NCBI GenBank assembly: GCA_021776795.1
Contig: JAJFFC010000014.1
Coordinates: forward strand, 238,074-302,073
Reading direction: 5' to 3'
Length of the DNA stretch: 64,000 nt
Source of the DNA: Planctomycetota bacterium
GTDB taxonomy: Bacteria; Planctomycetota; UBA1135
In this document: piece after piece, positions 29,983-39,339 of the stretch
Numbering within the stretch: position 1 is the stretch's first letter
Layout: every line of letters starts with the position of its first letter
Translations under genes and position numbers: made by a program
Notes under the pieces: generated by a model
The model's input: the letters and a program-made list of their open reading frames with translations, nothing else
Databases searched by the model: none
What the model was told of the DNA's origin: nothing

Positions 29983-31422
29983 ATGCGATTATTGCCCCTT
30001 TTCGCCCTGGCCCTGATGGCTTTGGCCCCGCTTCCCGCGCAGGAGCCCGTATTTCACGAAGGCGATGCCAGCAAGCTGAAGGTCAAGGTGGTGAAGACCA
30101 GCGATTCCCTTGATGGCGAGCCATCGGCCATCCTCATCATTGAGGTGAAGAACCCTACCGAGTATTGGGTCGAACCGCTGTCTTTTGAAATCGCGATTAA
30201 AAGGAAAAAGGAGCGGAGAACCCTGATTCTTCCACGAGTCCATGCTCCTTTCTATGGACGCGCGGGCCGCGCCGTTCCTCCTGGCGGAAAGCTGCGCTAT
30301 CACCTCAATGTTCCAGAGACGGGCAAGTACATCACCAAGTCCAAAACCAAAGTGGTCGATGCGTCGTTCTTCTCGGGAGCCCCGCCGGAGGATCCACCAA
30401 TTTTGGTCGGCGATCTGGAAAAGGCCATCACCGAGATCGATGAAGTGGGCGGGCGCACTAAGTACAGCCACATCCAGCTCGAAAACACCACCGACTTTTT
30501 GGTCGAGGCCATCTTAGAGGCGGACTTTAGCGCACCGAACCATGGCACCACTCTTATTCATATCCTGCTGGAACCCCAAGAGAGAGGTCGTTTTCGGGTT
30601 GAGGGTCCCTATTTAGGAATCTCTCCCTACCCGGCGCGCAGAGGTTCGGACTTAAAGAAGGTGGATTTGGTGGACTGGAGCATGCGCCCCATCGCGAGTC
30701 CTGACCCCGGCGAGGCTTTGCTGCGTGAAGCCTTTGCCAAGCGCATAGCTTGGCCGATTAAAGAGTTTAAGTTCACGGCTTCTTATCATTTAGAAATCGA
30801 TCAGTACGACACTAGGGAACGCGAGCGCGTCAAGATTCAGGACTCCGGCCAATGCATTTCCGAAGGCCAGTTCCCACGCTTCCTTACGGATCAAGGTATC
30901 GACGAAATATTGAGTTCCATGGGCTCCATTGCCTTGGGATATGCCCACCAAAACATGGCCACGCCTACCTACGAAGATTGGCTCGACGATGGCATTGTTC
31001 GATTGCACAGCCAGGAGGGTGACCTCAGTGTGATTGCGGTCATGCAGACTGGGGATAAGAAAGGACTCACCAAGTATTACTGGGTGAACAATGGCGAAAT
31101 TACCCGCGAGGCCAGATTCCCCTTCTCGGGATCTTCGGTGGTGTATGAATATGAGCGTTTAGGAGATCAGTTTGTGGTCACGAAGCGGACCACCGAGGAC
31201 CTCAAGGCAGGGCCGGGAGAGATTGACCACTTCTATCTTTTCTTCTATGAACTCGTCGATGGCTTCGCCATTCCTACCGAAGTCCATCATGAAAAGCGCT
31301 TTTCCACCAGCGAGCAAAATGTGGTGGTGCGCGTTCAGTTAAGCGATGTGAAGGTGGAGCCGATTCCTGAGGAGGAAGATGCGGAAGCGGAAGACGCACC
31401 GGAGAAATCCGATTCTGATTAA
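29983..31422 (+). CDS. Exported hypothetical protein
   Basis: A 479-residue protein with a clear signal peptide (LFALALMALAPLPAQ) and an otherwise soluble sequence. The first ~200 residues are rich in beta-strand patterns and the C-terminus is a short acidic tail (about 20 residues of Glu, Asp and Ala). No family is recognised and no catalytic motif is seen. It is divergent from the LPMO gene with only 23 bp between the ATGs, so joint regulation is possible. Confidence 0.75.
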   Translation: MRLLPLFALALMALAPLPAQEPVFHEGDASKLKVKVVKTSDSLDGEPSAILIIEVKNPTEYWVEPLSFEIAIKRKKERRTLILPRVHAPFYGRAGRAVPPGGKLRYHLNVPETGKYITKSKTKVVDASFFSGAPPEDPPILVGDLEKAITEIDEVGGRTKYSHIQLENTTDFLVEAILEADFSAPNHGTTLIHILLEPQERGRFRVEGPYLGISPYPARRGSDLKKVDLVDWSMRPIASPDPGEALLREAFAKRIAWPIKEFKFTASYHLEIDQYDTRERERVKIQDSGQCISEGQFPRFLTDQGIDEILSSMGSIALGYAHQNMATPTYEDWLDDGIVRLHSQEGDLSVIAVMQTGDKKGLTKYYWVNNGEITREARFPFSGSSVVYEYERLGDQFVVTKRTTEDLKAGPGEIDHFYLFFYELVDGFAIPTEVHHEKRFSTSEQNVVVRVQLSDVKVEPIPEEEDAEAEDAPEKSDSD

Positions 31423-31424
31423 AC

Positions 31425-31754
31425 CTATGTGTTGCCCCCGGCCCACATCATAAAACTCAGCAAACTCACCAGGGCCCAAAGGCCAACATAGGCAATGCTG
31501 AAGAACAGCGGCAAAATATAGCGAGCTGGCAAAAATCCATCGAAGCGGTAGCGCTGCATCCGCAGGAAAGCGGCGAGCACGCTCACCGGCGGAAAGATAT
31601 AAACCAGATGATGCCACCAATGCCGTTGGTAAGGGAACAAATCATCGAAAGGCGGCATCGAATTGGGGAAAACAAATAATAAGCCCAACCCCATGACGGA
31701 TAAAGCGGCGGCAGTCATTACGCAACGACCGGCGAGCTTAGCCTTTTGCTCCAT
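31425..31754 (-). CDS. Hypothetical membrane protein
   Basis: A 109-residue protein with three or four hydrophobic helices (about residues 10-28, 48-64 and 80-105). The open frame runs upstream to 32087 but there it shadows the neighbouring membrane-protein gene; ATG 31754 lies 8 bp after that gene's stop, the expected operon spacing. No family is recognised. Confidence 0.65.
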   Translation of the reverse strand: MEQKAKLAGRCVMTAAALSVMGLGLLFVFPNSMPPFDDLFPYQRHWWHHLVYIFPPVSVLAAFLRMQRYRFDGFLPARYILPLFFSIAYVGLWALVSLLSFMMWAGGNT

Positions 31755-31762
31755 ACCGGAGT

Positions 31763-32464
31763 TTACAAGCGAATACGCAGGTCGCCGAAGCTTTCTCGAG
31801 CGTAAGTTAAGCAAGCTCCAATAAAGGTAATGATGCCGGCCATTTCCATGCCCTCTTCCAAAGTCGCGAGCAGACTGTAGTTCCAATGTTCCATGCAGCA
31901 TTGTTCGGTGTAGTAGCCGCCAGCAATGTCGACGAAGCAGGAGCCAACTACGAACAGCGTGCCGGCAATCAGGAAGCGGTTGCGTGTGGCTTTCGGCAGC
32001 CAGATCAAAAAGCGTAGGAAGAACAGGCCAAGGATTCCCACAATGATCATGCCTGGAATCACCCAGGCAAAGTGGAAGATTCCCCATTCCTCACCGCCAA
32101 GCATTTCGCGGGTTGGGGTGGTCCAGTTTTCATGCACCTGAAAGCCTTCGTCGTAGGACATGAAAAGCATGCCTGCACTCAAGGTTGCCCACTTCCATAC
32201 ATGTGGGAGCTTGCGCTGCCGCTGCTGTAACGTGATGAACAGCAAAGTCATCGAAGCGAGGAACAGGATGCAAACCGAAAAATAGGCCGGCACATTGCGC
32301 TCATAGTCGACGTAGGTCAATACGACCAGGCCCTTGAGCGTGTCATGCCCCAAGAAGTACTTGGAGAACTGCCCGGCCATGCTCATCGCCAAAATCAGTC
32401 CCCAGGCGCACCACAGGACACGCTGGATACGGGCGATTGGGAAGATTTGCTCGCGGACTTCCAT
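31763..32464 (-). CDS. Hypothetical polytopic membrane protein
   Basis: A 233-residue protein with about six transmembrane helices. A conserved-looking loop (YDEGFQVHENW) carries acidic and His residues between helices, and GGYYTEQCCMEHWNY contains paired cysteines. No family is recognised. A TTG at 32527 would add 21 residues; ATG 32464 is preferred because the added part is not natural-looking. It is followed by the small membrane gene at 31754, so the two probably act together. Confidence 0.7.
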   Translation of the reverse strand: MEVREQIFPIARIQRVLWCAWGLILAMSMAGQFSKYFLGHDTLKGLVVLTYVDYERNVPAYFSVCILFLASMTLLFITLQQRQRKLPHVWKWATLSAGMLFMSYDEGFQVHENWTTPTREMLGGEEWGIFHFAWVIPGMIIVGILGLFFLRFLIWLPKATRNRFLIAGTLFVVGSCFVDIAGGYYTEQCCMEHWNYSLLATLEEGMEMAGIITFIGACLTYARESFGDLRIRL

Positions 32465-32539
32465 GACAGGCAGAAGCTGGCCAGAGGGCCATTTGCCTGT
32501 ATCGGCAAGTCCGCCCAAGTGACTCAAGGCCGGCGAACC

Positions 32540-34204
32540 CTAGGCGGAGGTTTCGCTGGCGGGTTGCCCCATCCGGCGGCGCAGTTGAGCCGCTAGGCGC
32601 ATACCCACCAAACGCTCTTCGTCGACGACTTCATGTGCCCCGCCTTGTTGAAGCTCGGCCAGGAAGCGGTGATAGCGGGCGCGCGCAATGATGTGCACTT
32701 CTGGGGCAATCGAGCGGATGAGCGCCACAATGCTGCGCGCGGCAGCAGGATCGGGAATCGTCACCACCACTGCTTTGGCAGTGGAAATGCCAGCATGCTC
32801 TAAAACATCGGCATGCATAGCGTCACCGATATGGCCGATGAAACCCAGTTGATTCGCGCGAGACTTAGAATTGGGATTGAGGTCAATCACGGCAACGCAT
32901 TTGGACAAGCCTTGGACCTTCTGCGCCACGGCTTCTCCCGCCGGGCCAAAACCAATGATGATGTAATGGTCTTCATGAGCCTCTTGCGCCTTCTCTGCTT
33001 GACTGGTGGGCGCGGTGATCAGGCCCATCTTGCTCAGTGTATTGACGCAAGCCAAAGAAATGCGTGGCGCGAGAGCCACCAAGTACGGCGAAAGAAAAAG
33101 TGTGGTGATGGTCGCGGAGATCACTAAGGCAAAAAGCCCTTCGCTGATGACCGTGCCACGACCGACTTCGGCCAATACAAAGGAAAATTCCCCCGCCTGG
33201 CCGAGGCAAATGCCAGTGGCCAGGGCATTGGTGTGCGACAGCCCAAAGCGATGCAGAATGATCCAAATCAAGATCGCTTTGCCGACGATAATCGTGGCCA
33301 CAGCAGCAAGCACTAATGGTAAGTTCTGTACGAACCATACCGGATCGCCGAGCATGCCAATGGCACTAAAGAACAAGGTCACCAAAAGCGTGCGTAACGA
33401 GGCAATGTCGGCTCGAATCTGAGTGGCGAATGGCGATTCCGCGAGCAACATGCCAGCCACGAAAGCGCCAAGTGCTGGCGATAGGCCAAACTGATGTGCT
33501 CCCCACGCCGACCCCAAACCAGTGACCGAGGTCAGCAGAATCGGGAAATCACGGTTGCGCTGCAGCGAGGGCAAATCCATCACCCGTGGCATCACGCGGT
33601 TGAACAGGATGTACATCACGAAAATCAACACCCCGGCCCAGGCCAAGGTCTTGAAAATGTCGAGCCCCATTTGGCCAAGCGAACCGCTGCCGCCAATCGC
33701 GGTCACTAACAGCACCAGCGGGACCAGGGCAATGTCCTGCATCAGCAAAATGCCCAAGGCGTGGCGGCCATGCACGCTTTCCAACTCGGCGCGGGAAATC
33801 AAGACACGCAACACGCAGGCGGTGCTGCTAAGCGCCACAATCGCGCCGAGAGCGACCGAGGTTTGCCAACCCAGGCCGAAGATGGCGGCGATTCCCGCGG
33901 CCACCCCTAGGGTGATGCCAACCTGCGCGGCGCCACCGCCAAGAGCTGCCCCACCGAGGCTCTTCAAACGGCTCCAGGAGAACTCTAGGCCGATGGTGAA
34001 CAGCAACAGCGCCACGCCCAGCTCGGCTAGAGAGGAAACCTCCTTGGCGCTGGAAATGGCCTCGAGGGCATTCGGGCCAAGCAGGGTGCCCGCAGCAAGG
34101 TAGCCCAAAATCGGGCTTTGGCGCAGGCGTTCGCACACCACTCCAAACACCAGAGCGGTGCCCAGGAGAATCAGAATGTCGAACAGTCCCGCCCAGAGGT
34201 CCAT
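32540..34204 (-). CDS. Kef-type cation:proton antiporter with TrkA-N domain
   Basis: A 554-residue CPA2-family transporter. The first ~385 residues form about 12 transmembrane helices with the family pattern (LGYLAAGTLLGP near the N-terminus and LGAFVAGMLLAESPF in the middle). A cytoplasmic RCK/TrkA-N domain follows with the nucleotide motif YIIIGFGPAGEAVAQ near residue 416. Members exchange K+ or Na+ for protons and are gated by nucleotides or glutathione adducts. No KefF/KefG partner was seen, so it is not called KefB or KefC. Confidence 0.92.
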   Translation of the reverse strand: MDLWAGLFDILILLGTALVFGVVCERLRQSPILGYLAAGTLLGPNALEAISSAKEVSSLAELGVALLLFTIGLEFSWSRLKSLGGAALGGGAAQVGITLGVAAGIAAIFGLGWQTSVALGAIVALSSTACVLRVLISRAELESVHGRHALGILLMQDIALVPLVLLVTAIGGSGSLGQMGLDIFKTLAWAGVLIFVMYILFNRVMPRVMDLPSLQRNRDFPILLTSVTGLGSAWGAHQFGLSPALGAFVAGMLLAESPFATQIRADIASLRTLLVTLFFSAIGMLGDPVWFVQNLPLVLAAVATIIVGKAILIWIILHRFGLSHTNALATGICLGQAGEFSFVLAEVGRGTVISEGLFALVISATITTLFLSPYLVALAPRISLACVNTLSKMGLITAPTSQAEKAQEAHEDHYIIIGFGPAGEAVAQKVQGLSKCVAVIDLNPNSKSRANQLGFIGHIGDAMHADVLEHAGISTAKAVVVTIPDPAAARSIVALIRSIAPEVHIIARARYHRFLAELQQGGAHEVVDEERLVGMRLAAQLRRRMGQPASETSA

Positions 34205-34252
34205 GGCGGCTATGGTCGCAAATGAGGGGGTAGATTCCTAGCGGTTCTTGCT

Positions 34253-34578
34253 CTAATCCTCGTCGAGGGAGAACCAGATATCAGCATAAAGTCCTATGAG
34301 GAGGACGAAGCACGCCAAAAGGAAAATCAAAGGATAGGTGGCATGCCAAGGCACATTGCCTCCTCGGCGTACCGCGGGAACCAAGAGCAATGCCAGGGGA
34401 ATCATGGCCGGCAACATCGGTAATAGCGGGAAGAGCCACTCCATCAGAGGAATAAGCTCGAACCCCCATGCGAATATGCCAAAGGTTTGGCGTGGGAAAA
34501 ACCATACCGAGGCATAACTCAACAATGCCATCATTGCGGATAGCCAGATCAAAGCTCCAACACGGTTGCGCGGCTTCA
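34253..34578 (-). CDS. Small membrane protein, paralogue of the next gene
   Basis: A 108-residue protein with three hydrophobic helices. Its C-terminal half (RRGGNVPWHATYPLIFLL, ending in an acidic tail) matches the gene at 34593-34874 (RRGGYVPNHAILPMFLLS), so the two arose by tandem duplication. ATG 34578 is chosen; the frame stays open upstream to 34630 over the neighbour. Function unknown. Confidence 0.65.
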
Positions 34579-34592
34579 TCGGAGGAGAGATG

Positions 34593-34874
34593 TTAAGCGT
34601 CGAGCGGGAAGGCAATCCACCACCAACCATAAAGTACGGATAAAAGGAACAGATAAATGGAGAGCAAAAACATCGGCAAAATGGCGTGGTTGGGAACGTA
34701 GCCTCCGCGCCGTGGGAATGCTTCGATCAATATCAAGACGACACCACCAGTCATCATGAGGAACAGTGAATTTCTGGGCCATATCCACAGAAATATTTGT
34801 GACGCCAACGAAACTCCGAGCGCCAACCAAATCAGATTTCCAGTGCGTTTGGCGCCAGGGTGCACGGAATCCAT
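34593..34874 (-). CDS. Small membrane protein, paralogue of the previous gene
   Basis: A 93-residue protein with three hydrophobic helices and the RRGGYVPNHAILP loop before the last one. It starts 2 bp downstream of the DUF2007-like gene and precedes its paralogue by 14 bp, so the three form one operon. Function unknown. Confidence 0.65.
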   Translation of the reverse strand: MDSVHPGAKRTGNLIWLALGVSLASQIFLWIWPRNSLFLMMTGGVVLILIEAFPRRGGYVPNHAILPMFLLSIYLFLLSVLYGWWWIAFPLDA

Positions 34875-34876
34875 GT

Positions 34877-35368
34877 TCAGCTAAATACGACCAAGGCCGC
34901 CACATAGGTCACGCTAAGTAAGACATTCATGACAATCATGGCAAATGCGAAACGGCGCTGGCCTTGAGTGAAATCACTCCATCTCTGGTGATCAAAGACC
35001 TTGCGATGCCACCAAAAGGCTGCGAAGAAGAAAACGGGGAAGATCAGGCCAAGGACTCCCGCGAATCCGATGACATGCATGAAGTCCCGGCGCTCCTTCT
35101 CGGCGTATTCTTCCGGCGTCAGTTGCGGAAGGTCCTTGAGCCGTTGCGTCTCGTGCACACCAAGGATTTCTTGTGCGGCAACCGAATCTTGCAGGGCAAC
35201 CAATAGTTTGCAGTAGCCAATGGCATGACCATGCCCATAATGAAGGCCAGAGGTTGCTTCATCGAGCACATGGGTCGAAATTCCCTCCGCCTCTAAAAGG
35301 GAAGCATGAAGGTGGGCAAGGGAAATATTTTCATAGCGCCCAAGAAGGAATCGATCTTGAGTGTCCAT
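34877..35368 (-). CDS. DUF2007-like protein with two transmembrane helices
   Basis: A 163-residue protein. The N-terminal ~70 residues resemble DUF2007 (putative signal-transducing, ferredoxin-like fold): FLLGRYENISLAHLHASLL, then GISTHVLDE. Two transmembrane helices follow at about residues 98-120 and 140-160. Family members are thought to act in signalling, with no defined role. It leads a three-gene unit of small membrane proteins. Confidence 0.7.
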   Translation of the reverse strand: MDTQDRFLLGRYENISLAHLHASLLEAEGISTHVLDEATSGLHYGHGHAIGYCKLLVALQDSVAAQEILGVHETQRLKDLPQLTPEEYAEKERRDFMHVIGFAGVLGLIFPVFFFAAFWWHRKVFDHQRWSDFTQGQRRFAFAMIVMNVLLSVTYVAALVVFS

Positions 35369-35387
35369 GAGATGACAAATAAGGAGA

Positions 35388-35414
35388 GAGGCCGAAGCAA
35401 TATGCTCCGGCCTC
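35388..35414 (-). terminator. Stem-loop after the DUF3332-like lipoprotein gene
   Basis: A 7-bp outer stem (35388-35394 with 35408-35414), one mismatch, then a 4-bp inner stem and a 3-nt loop. It is 14 bp past the lipoprotein stop. The downstream tract on the minus strand is only weakly T-rich, so termination may be partial. Confidence 0.5.
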
Positions 35415-35428
35415 AGAACAAACAGAAC

Positions 35429-35773
35429 CTAGTTCTTCTTCATGAAGCCGTCGTTTGGCGACATGTTCAGACTGTCTAGGTGGCCATCGGTGTCGCTGAC
35501 CTCGGCGTGATCGAAGTTGGTGCCGTTGTCATCCCAGACGTCTTCAGACCAGAAGAAGTAGGGGTTCACAATCAACACGTCGCCAAGAGTGGCCACGAAG
35601 TCGATCAAAGGAATCACCGGAATCACGTGCAGAACGCCGTTCATCAGTGGCTTTTCGACATACATTTCGCGGTCCCAGTCATCGACGGAACGTTGAAGCT
35701 GCTTAGGACCGGCGGAGCACGACACCATGGTGGCGGCAAGGCCGAGGAAGAGTAGAGCCTTCAAGGTTTTCAT
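35429..35773 (-). CDS. DUF3332-like lipoprotein
   Basis: A 114-residue lipoprotein (LGLAATMVSC lipobox at about residue 19). The core, with GVLHVIPVIPLIDFVATLGDV and the VNPYFFWSED segment, resembles DUF3332 family proteins of unknown function with two short hydrophobic stretches. ATG 35773 begins the signal peptide; the longer upstream frame overlaps the divergent reductase gene. Confidence 0.7.
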   Translation of the reverse strand: MKTLKALLFLGLAATMVSCSAGPKQLQRSVDDWDREMYVEKPLMNGVLHVIPVIPLIDFVATLGDVLIVNPYFFWSEDVWDDNGTNFDHAEVSDTDGHLDSLNMSPNDGFMKKN

Positions 35774-35896
35774 GATTGCTTGCGATGATAGCAATCTGCA
35801 CTCCCTCACTAAAGGTGACTTATGAGCCATATCTTGGCCTGAAATTTGGAGGAAGGCCTGAGCGCCCCGATAATCCCAGTTCCTGAGGCTCCTACC

Positions 35897-37273
35897 ATGC
35901 ATGAATTCGACGTAATTGTTCTCGGCGGCGGCACAGCCGGCACTGCGGCAGCCAAAACTGCCGCCCAAAATGGCGCGCGCACCGTCATGTTCAACGATGG
36001 CGAGCTCGGCGGCTTGTGCATTCTTCGTGGTTGCATGCCGACCAAAACGCTACTTCACGCGGCGCACTTGAAGCATGAAGCGGAACACCATCGCACGCCT
36101 GGGATTGGGCGCCAGCCCTTGGCCGCCGATTTCCAAGCCGTGATGGAGAACAAGGAGATCAAGGTCACACGCTTTAAGCGCGCCAAGATTTCCGGGATTG
36201 AATCCGGAGGCTACACCGTGATCGATGCCCGCGCGCACTTCATTGGCAAGGACACCGTTGAAGCCAATGGCGAGACCTACCGCTTCACTAAGGGTGCGGT
36301 CATTGCCGTCGGTTCTAGCGTGGTCGAGCCTCCTATTCCGGGCCTTGCTGAAACGCCCTACTGGACTAGCGACGATGTCCTCAGCCTGACCGAACTGCCA
36401 GAGTCGGTTGCCGTGATTGGCAGCGGCGCCATCGGCCTGGAGCTTGCCCAGTTCTTGGCGCGCATGGGTACCCGCGTCGAGTTAATTAGCCGACGCCCGG
36501 TATTCGCCGACTATGGTCCGGCTGTGGCCGAAGAAATGGCGGGCAGTTTGAACGACGAACCCAACTTAAACAGTCATGCCCCCGGAACACCGGTCGCCAT
36601 TCGCCAGCAGGGCACCGGAATCATTGTGGAGGTAGAAAAGGCAAACGGCACCGAAGTGGTGCAAGCCCAACACCTCTTGGTTGCCACCGGGCGCCGGGCC
36701 GCAGTCGAAGGACTGGGCCTGGAACAAGCTGGAGTGGAACTCGAACGCGGTCGCGTGAAAACCGGCGCAGACATGCGCACCACCAATCCCAAGATTTTTG
36801 TCGCCGGCGATGCCACTGGCGATCGCCAGTTGCTGCACGTGGCGAATTGGGAAGGCACGACTGCGGGCATCGGCGCCTCGGGCGCAGAAGAAATCCCACC
36901 GGTAGAACAACGCCTGCATATGGAAGTCGTGTTCACCGATCCACCTCTAGCTTCGATTGGCATGACCGAAGAAGCCGCACGCAAAGCGGGCGAACAAGTC
37001 CTCACCGCCGAAGCGCGATTAGCGCAAACCGGGCGCGCCATCACCATGGACGTGGCGCATGGCGTCATGCGCTTGGTCGCCAAGGCCGACACTGGTGAAA
37101 TCCTGGGCGCGCAAATCCTGGGGCCGCGTGCCGATGACATCATCCATGCCGTTAGCACCTTGATGTACTATCACGGCACCGCACAGGACATGCTGAGCAT
37201 GCCTTGGTACCACCCCACCATCTCCGAAGTTTTGCTGAGCTTAGCGCGCGAAATCGAAGCGCAAACGGCCTAA
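35897..37273 (+). CDS. Pyridine nucleotide-disulfide oxidoreductase (Lpd/MerA-like)
   Basis: A 458-residue flavoprotein of the dihydrolipoamide dehydrogenase/mercuric reductase group. The FAD motif is VLGGGTAGTAAA, the redox disulfide is CILRGC in GGLCILRGCMPTK, the NAD(P) motif is AVIGSGAIGLELA, and the second FAD motif is KIFVAGDATG. The active-site His of the partner subunit is present in WYHPTISEVLLSL. No metal-binding N-terminal domain or pyruvate dehydrogenase genes are nearby, so the substrate (lipoamide, mercury, another disulfide or a quinone) is open. Confidence 0.9.
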   Translation: MHEFDVIVLGGGTAGTAAAKTAAQNGARTVMFNDGELGGLCILRGCMPTKTLLHAAHLKHEAEHHRTPGIGRQPLAADFQAVMENKEIKVTRFKRAKISGIESGGYTVIDARAHFIGKDTVEANGETYRFTKGAVIAVGSSVVEPPIPGLAETPYWTSDDVLSLTELPESVAVIGSGAIGLELAQFLARMGTRVELISRRPVFADYGPAVAEEMAGSLNDEPNLNSHAPGTPVAIRQQGTGIIVEVEKANGTEVVQAQHLLVATGRRAAVEGLGLEQAGVELERGRVKTGADMRTTNPKIFVAGDATGDRQLLHVANWEGTTAGIGASGAEEIPPVEQRLHMEVVFTDPPLASIGMTEEAARKAGEQVLTAEARLAQTGRAITMDVAHGVMRLVAKADTGEILGAQILGPRADDIIHAVSTLMYYHGTAQDMLSMPWYHPTISEVLLSLAREIEAQTA

Positions 37274-37722
37274 GTGGATTCGCCTAGAAAACGGCGGATG
37301 CCTTGGAAGGTGTCTTTCCAACCTTGCACGCAGCCAGCGAGGTGAGCATCGGCGGCTTCTCCCAACGGAAAACCGTCTTGGGTCACGCGCAGGATGGTGC
37401 CATCGGTCAGCGGAATGATCAAAAACTCGGTGACGAAATCCGCCTCAAAGGGAAGCTTTCCTGCCTTGGCGTGATATTGGTAGTTGCCTAACACCAGCCG
37501 CCGTGGAGCCTCAAAACTAAGAATCGTGGCGGCTGCGGTGTAATCCGGTTCATCCTCCTGTTCACCCCAGGCCGCTGCCCAAGTTCCCCCGACTTCGGGA
37601 ATCACGATGGCCCGCGAGGCACTCCACCAATCGCGAATCGAGGACGGCGTGTGCAATAGGGCAAATAACTCCTCTGGCGGAGCGGCAAATTTCTCTTCAT
37701 GAACGTGTTTGCGTTTGCTCAT
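37270..37722 (-). CDS. SRPBCC (AHSA1/START-like) family protein
   Basis: A 150-residue protein with the helix-grip fold of the SRPBCC superfamily, AHSA1-like. It opens with HEEKFAAPPEELFALLHTP and contains the WWSASRAIVIPEVGGTW strand region. Such proteins bind hydrophobic ligands; no specific role is evident. An upstream ATG at 37737 would add five residues. Its 3' end overlaps the reductase stop by 4 bp. Confidence 0.8.
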   Translation of the reverse strand: MSKRKHVHEEKFAAPPEELFALLHTPSSIRDWWSASRAIVIPEVGGTWAAAWGEQEDEPDYTAAATILSFEAPRRLVLGNYQYHAKAGKLPFEADFVTEFLIIPLTDGTILRVTQDGFPLGEAADAHLAGCVQGWKDTFQGIRRFLGEST

Positions 37723-37800
37723 ACTGCTGCCGAGCATACGTCATTTCCTGCTGGACCAGCCAATGGAACAGCAGATTATGCCGGAGCCCCACGGCCCCCC

Positions 37801-37806
37801 TAGAAT
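37801..37806 (+). promoter_or_regulatory. Probable -10 element (TAGAAT) of the SLC13 gene
   Basis: TAGAAT exactly 6 nt before ATG 37813. No Shine-Dalgarno sequence is possible in between. Confidence 0.45.
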
Positions 37807-37812
37807 CACGGC

Positions 37813-39339
37813 ATGGAAGCCGCACCAGGAAGGCGTGAGCGACTCGGACGCTGGCTGGTGCCAGCAGCCGCGTTGTTGCTATTCCTATTCGGCGACCTCG
37901 ACCCAGAGCGCCCAGAAGTCACGCGCATGGCCGCGGTAGCCGTATTAATGGCCGGCTGGTGGATTACCGAAGCGATTCCGATACCTGCCACGTCTATGCT
38001 CCCGGTGGCTCTGTTCCCTTTGCTGGGAATTCTGGATGGGCGCACCACCGCGGCGACTTATTTTAACCACCTGATCTTCCTATTCATCGGTGGTTTCCTC
38101 TTCGCACTGTCCATGCAGCGCTGGGATTTACACCGGCGGATTGCGCTAAGGATTCTACGCATGCTCGGCACCAGTGCGCCGATGGTTGTGCTCGGTTTCA
38201 TGGCGTCGACCTGGTTCCTCAGCATGTGGATCAGCAATACGGCATCGACCATGATGATGGTGCCCATGGCGCTGGCCATCTTGGTCCCCTTCAAGGAGCA
38301 TCTTGAGAAAGACCAAGCCCGACGGCTCGGCATTGCATTAATTCTGGGCGTGGCTTACTCGGCCTCGATTGGCGGCATGGCCACGTTGATTGGTACGCCT
38401 CCGAACCTGAGCTTCGCGCGGATTCTCGAAATCGTGTTCCCGCAAGCACCGGAGATTAGCTTTGCCGATTGGTTTATGTTCGCGTTGCCGACGTCAGCCA
38501 TCTTCGTCACCATTGCTTGGTTCGTGTTGTGCCGCCTTGCCCGTCTTCCGCGCGGCCCTATGCCCGTCGGCGCCGATTTATTCGCCAAAGAGCATGCCGA
38601 AATGGGCCCAATGACCAGCGAACAACGCTGGATTGGCGGCTTATTCCTGACCTTGGTCTTCGGCTGGATGTTCCGCGCCGACATGGAGATCTTCGGCGCT
38701 GTCATCCCCGGTTGGTCACGGATTCTGCCAGACCCTTCCATGGCCGACGACGGCACCGTGGCGATTGTGGTTGCGCTTTTGCTGTTCTTGATTCCCGCAA
38801 AGTCTAAGCCCGGTCAGGCCTTGATGGACTGGCAGGGCGCCAAAGGTATTCGCTGGGGCATCGTGCTGCTCTTTGGTGGCGGCTTTGCCCTTGCCAAAGG
38901 ATTTCTATCAAGTGGCCTTTCCGATTGGTTTGGTCAGCAACTGGCGGCGCTTTCAGGTGTCCCTCCCCTAGTGTTGGTGCTGGTGGTGTGCTTCACCATT
39001 ACCTTCTTGACCGAGTTGACTTCGAATATGGCCACTACCGAAGTGGTGCTTCCGGTGCTCGCGGCGATGGCGGTCGCGGTGGAAATCGATCCCTTGCTGC
39101 TGATGATTCCTGCAACCCTATCGGCCTCTTGCGCCTTCATGTTGCCCGTCGCGACTGCCCCCAATGCCATCGCCTTCGGCTCCGGAGAAATCAAAATCAC
39201 CGACATGATGCGCTATGGATTCCTATTGAACCTAATTGGCATCGTCTTGATTGTGGCCACGATCTTTCTGATTGGAGTGACTGTGTTGGATATCGAACCC
39301 GGCGTGCTACCGGAGTGGGCGAAGGAAAGCTCTCCCTAG
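37813..39339 (+). CDS. SLC13/DASS family anion symporter
   Basis: A 508-residue polytopic protein of the divalent anion:Na+ symporter family (SLC13, VcINDY-like). The first sodium/substrate clamp is visible as WISNTASTMMMVP and its repeat as LTSNMATTEVVLP, with re-entrant hairpins flanking both. WWITEAIPIPATSMLP near residue 55 is the family signature. Likely substrates are dicarboxylates such as succinate or sulfate; the sequence does not decide. Confidence 0.92.
   Translation: MEAAPGRRERLGRWLVPAAALLLFLFGDLDPERPEVTRMAAVAVLMAGWWITEAIPIPATSMLPVALFPLLGILDGRTTAATYFNHLIFLFIGGFLFALSMQRWDLHRRIALRILRMLGTSAPMVVLGFMASTWFLSMWISNTASTMMMVPMALAILVPFKEHLEKDQARRLGIALILGVAYSASIGGMATLIGTPPNLSFARILEIVFPQAPEISFADWFMFALPTSAIFVTIAWFVLCRLARLPRGPMPVGADLFAKEHAEMGPMTSEQRWIGGLFLTLVFGWMFRADMEIFGAVIPGWSRILPDPSMADDGTVAIVVALLLFLIPAKSKPGQALMDWQGAKGIRWGIVLLFGGGFALAKGFLSSGLSDWFGQQLAALSGVPPLVLVLVVCFTITFLTELTSNMATTEVVLPVLAAMAVAVEIDPLLLMIPATLSASCAFMLPVATAPNAIAFGSGEIKITDMMRYGFLLNLIGIVLIVATIFLIGVTVLDIEPGVLPEWAKESSP

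Noticed and set aside
31755..32087. Upstream extension of the small membrane gene
   Set aside because: It overlaps the neighbouring polytopic gene in another frame and has low-quality residues.
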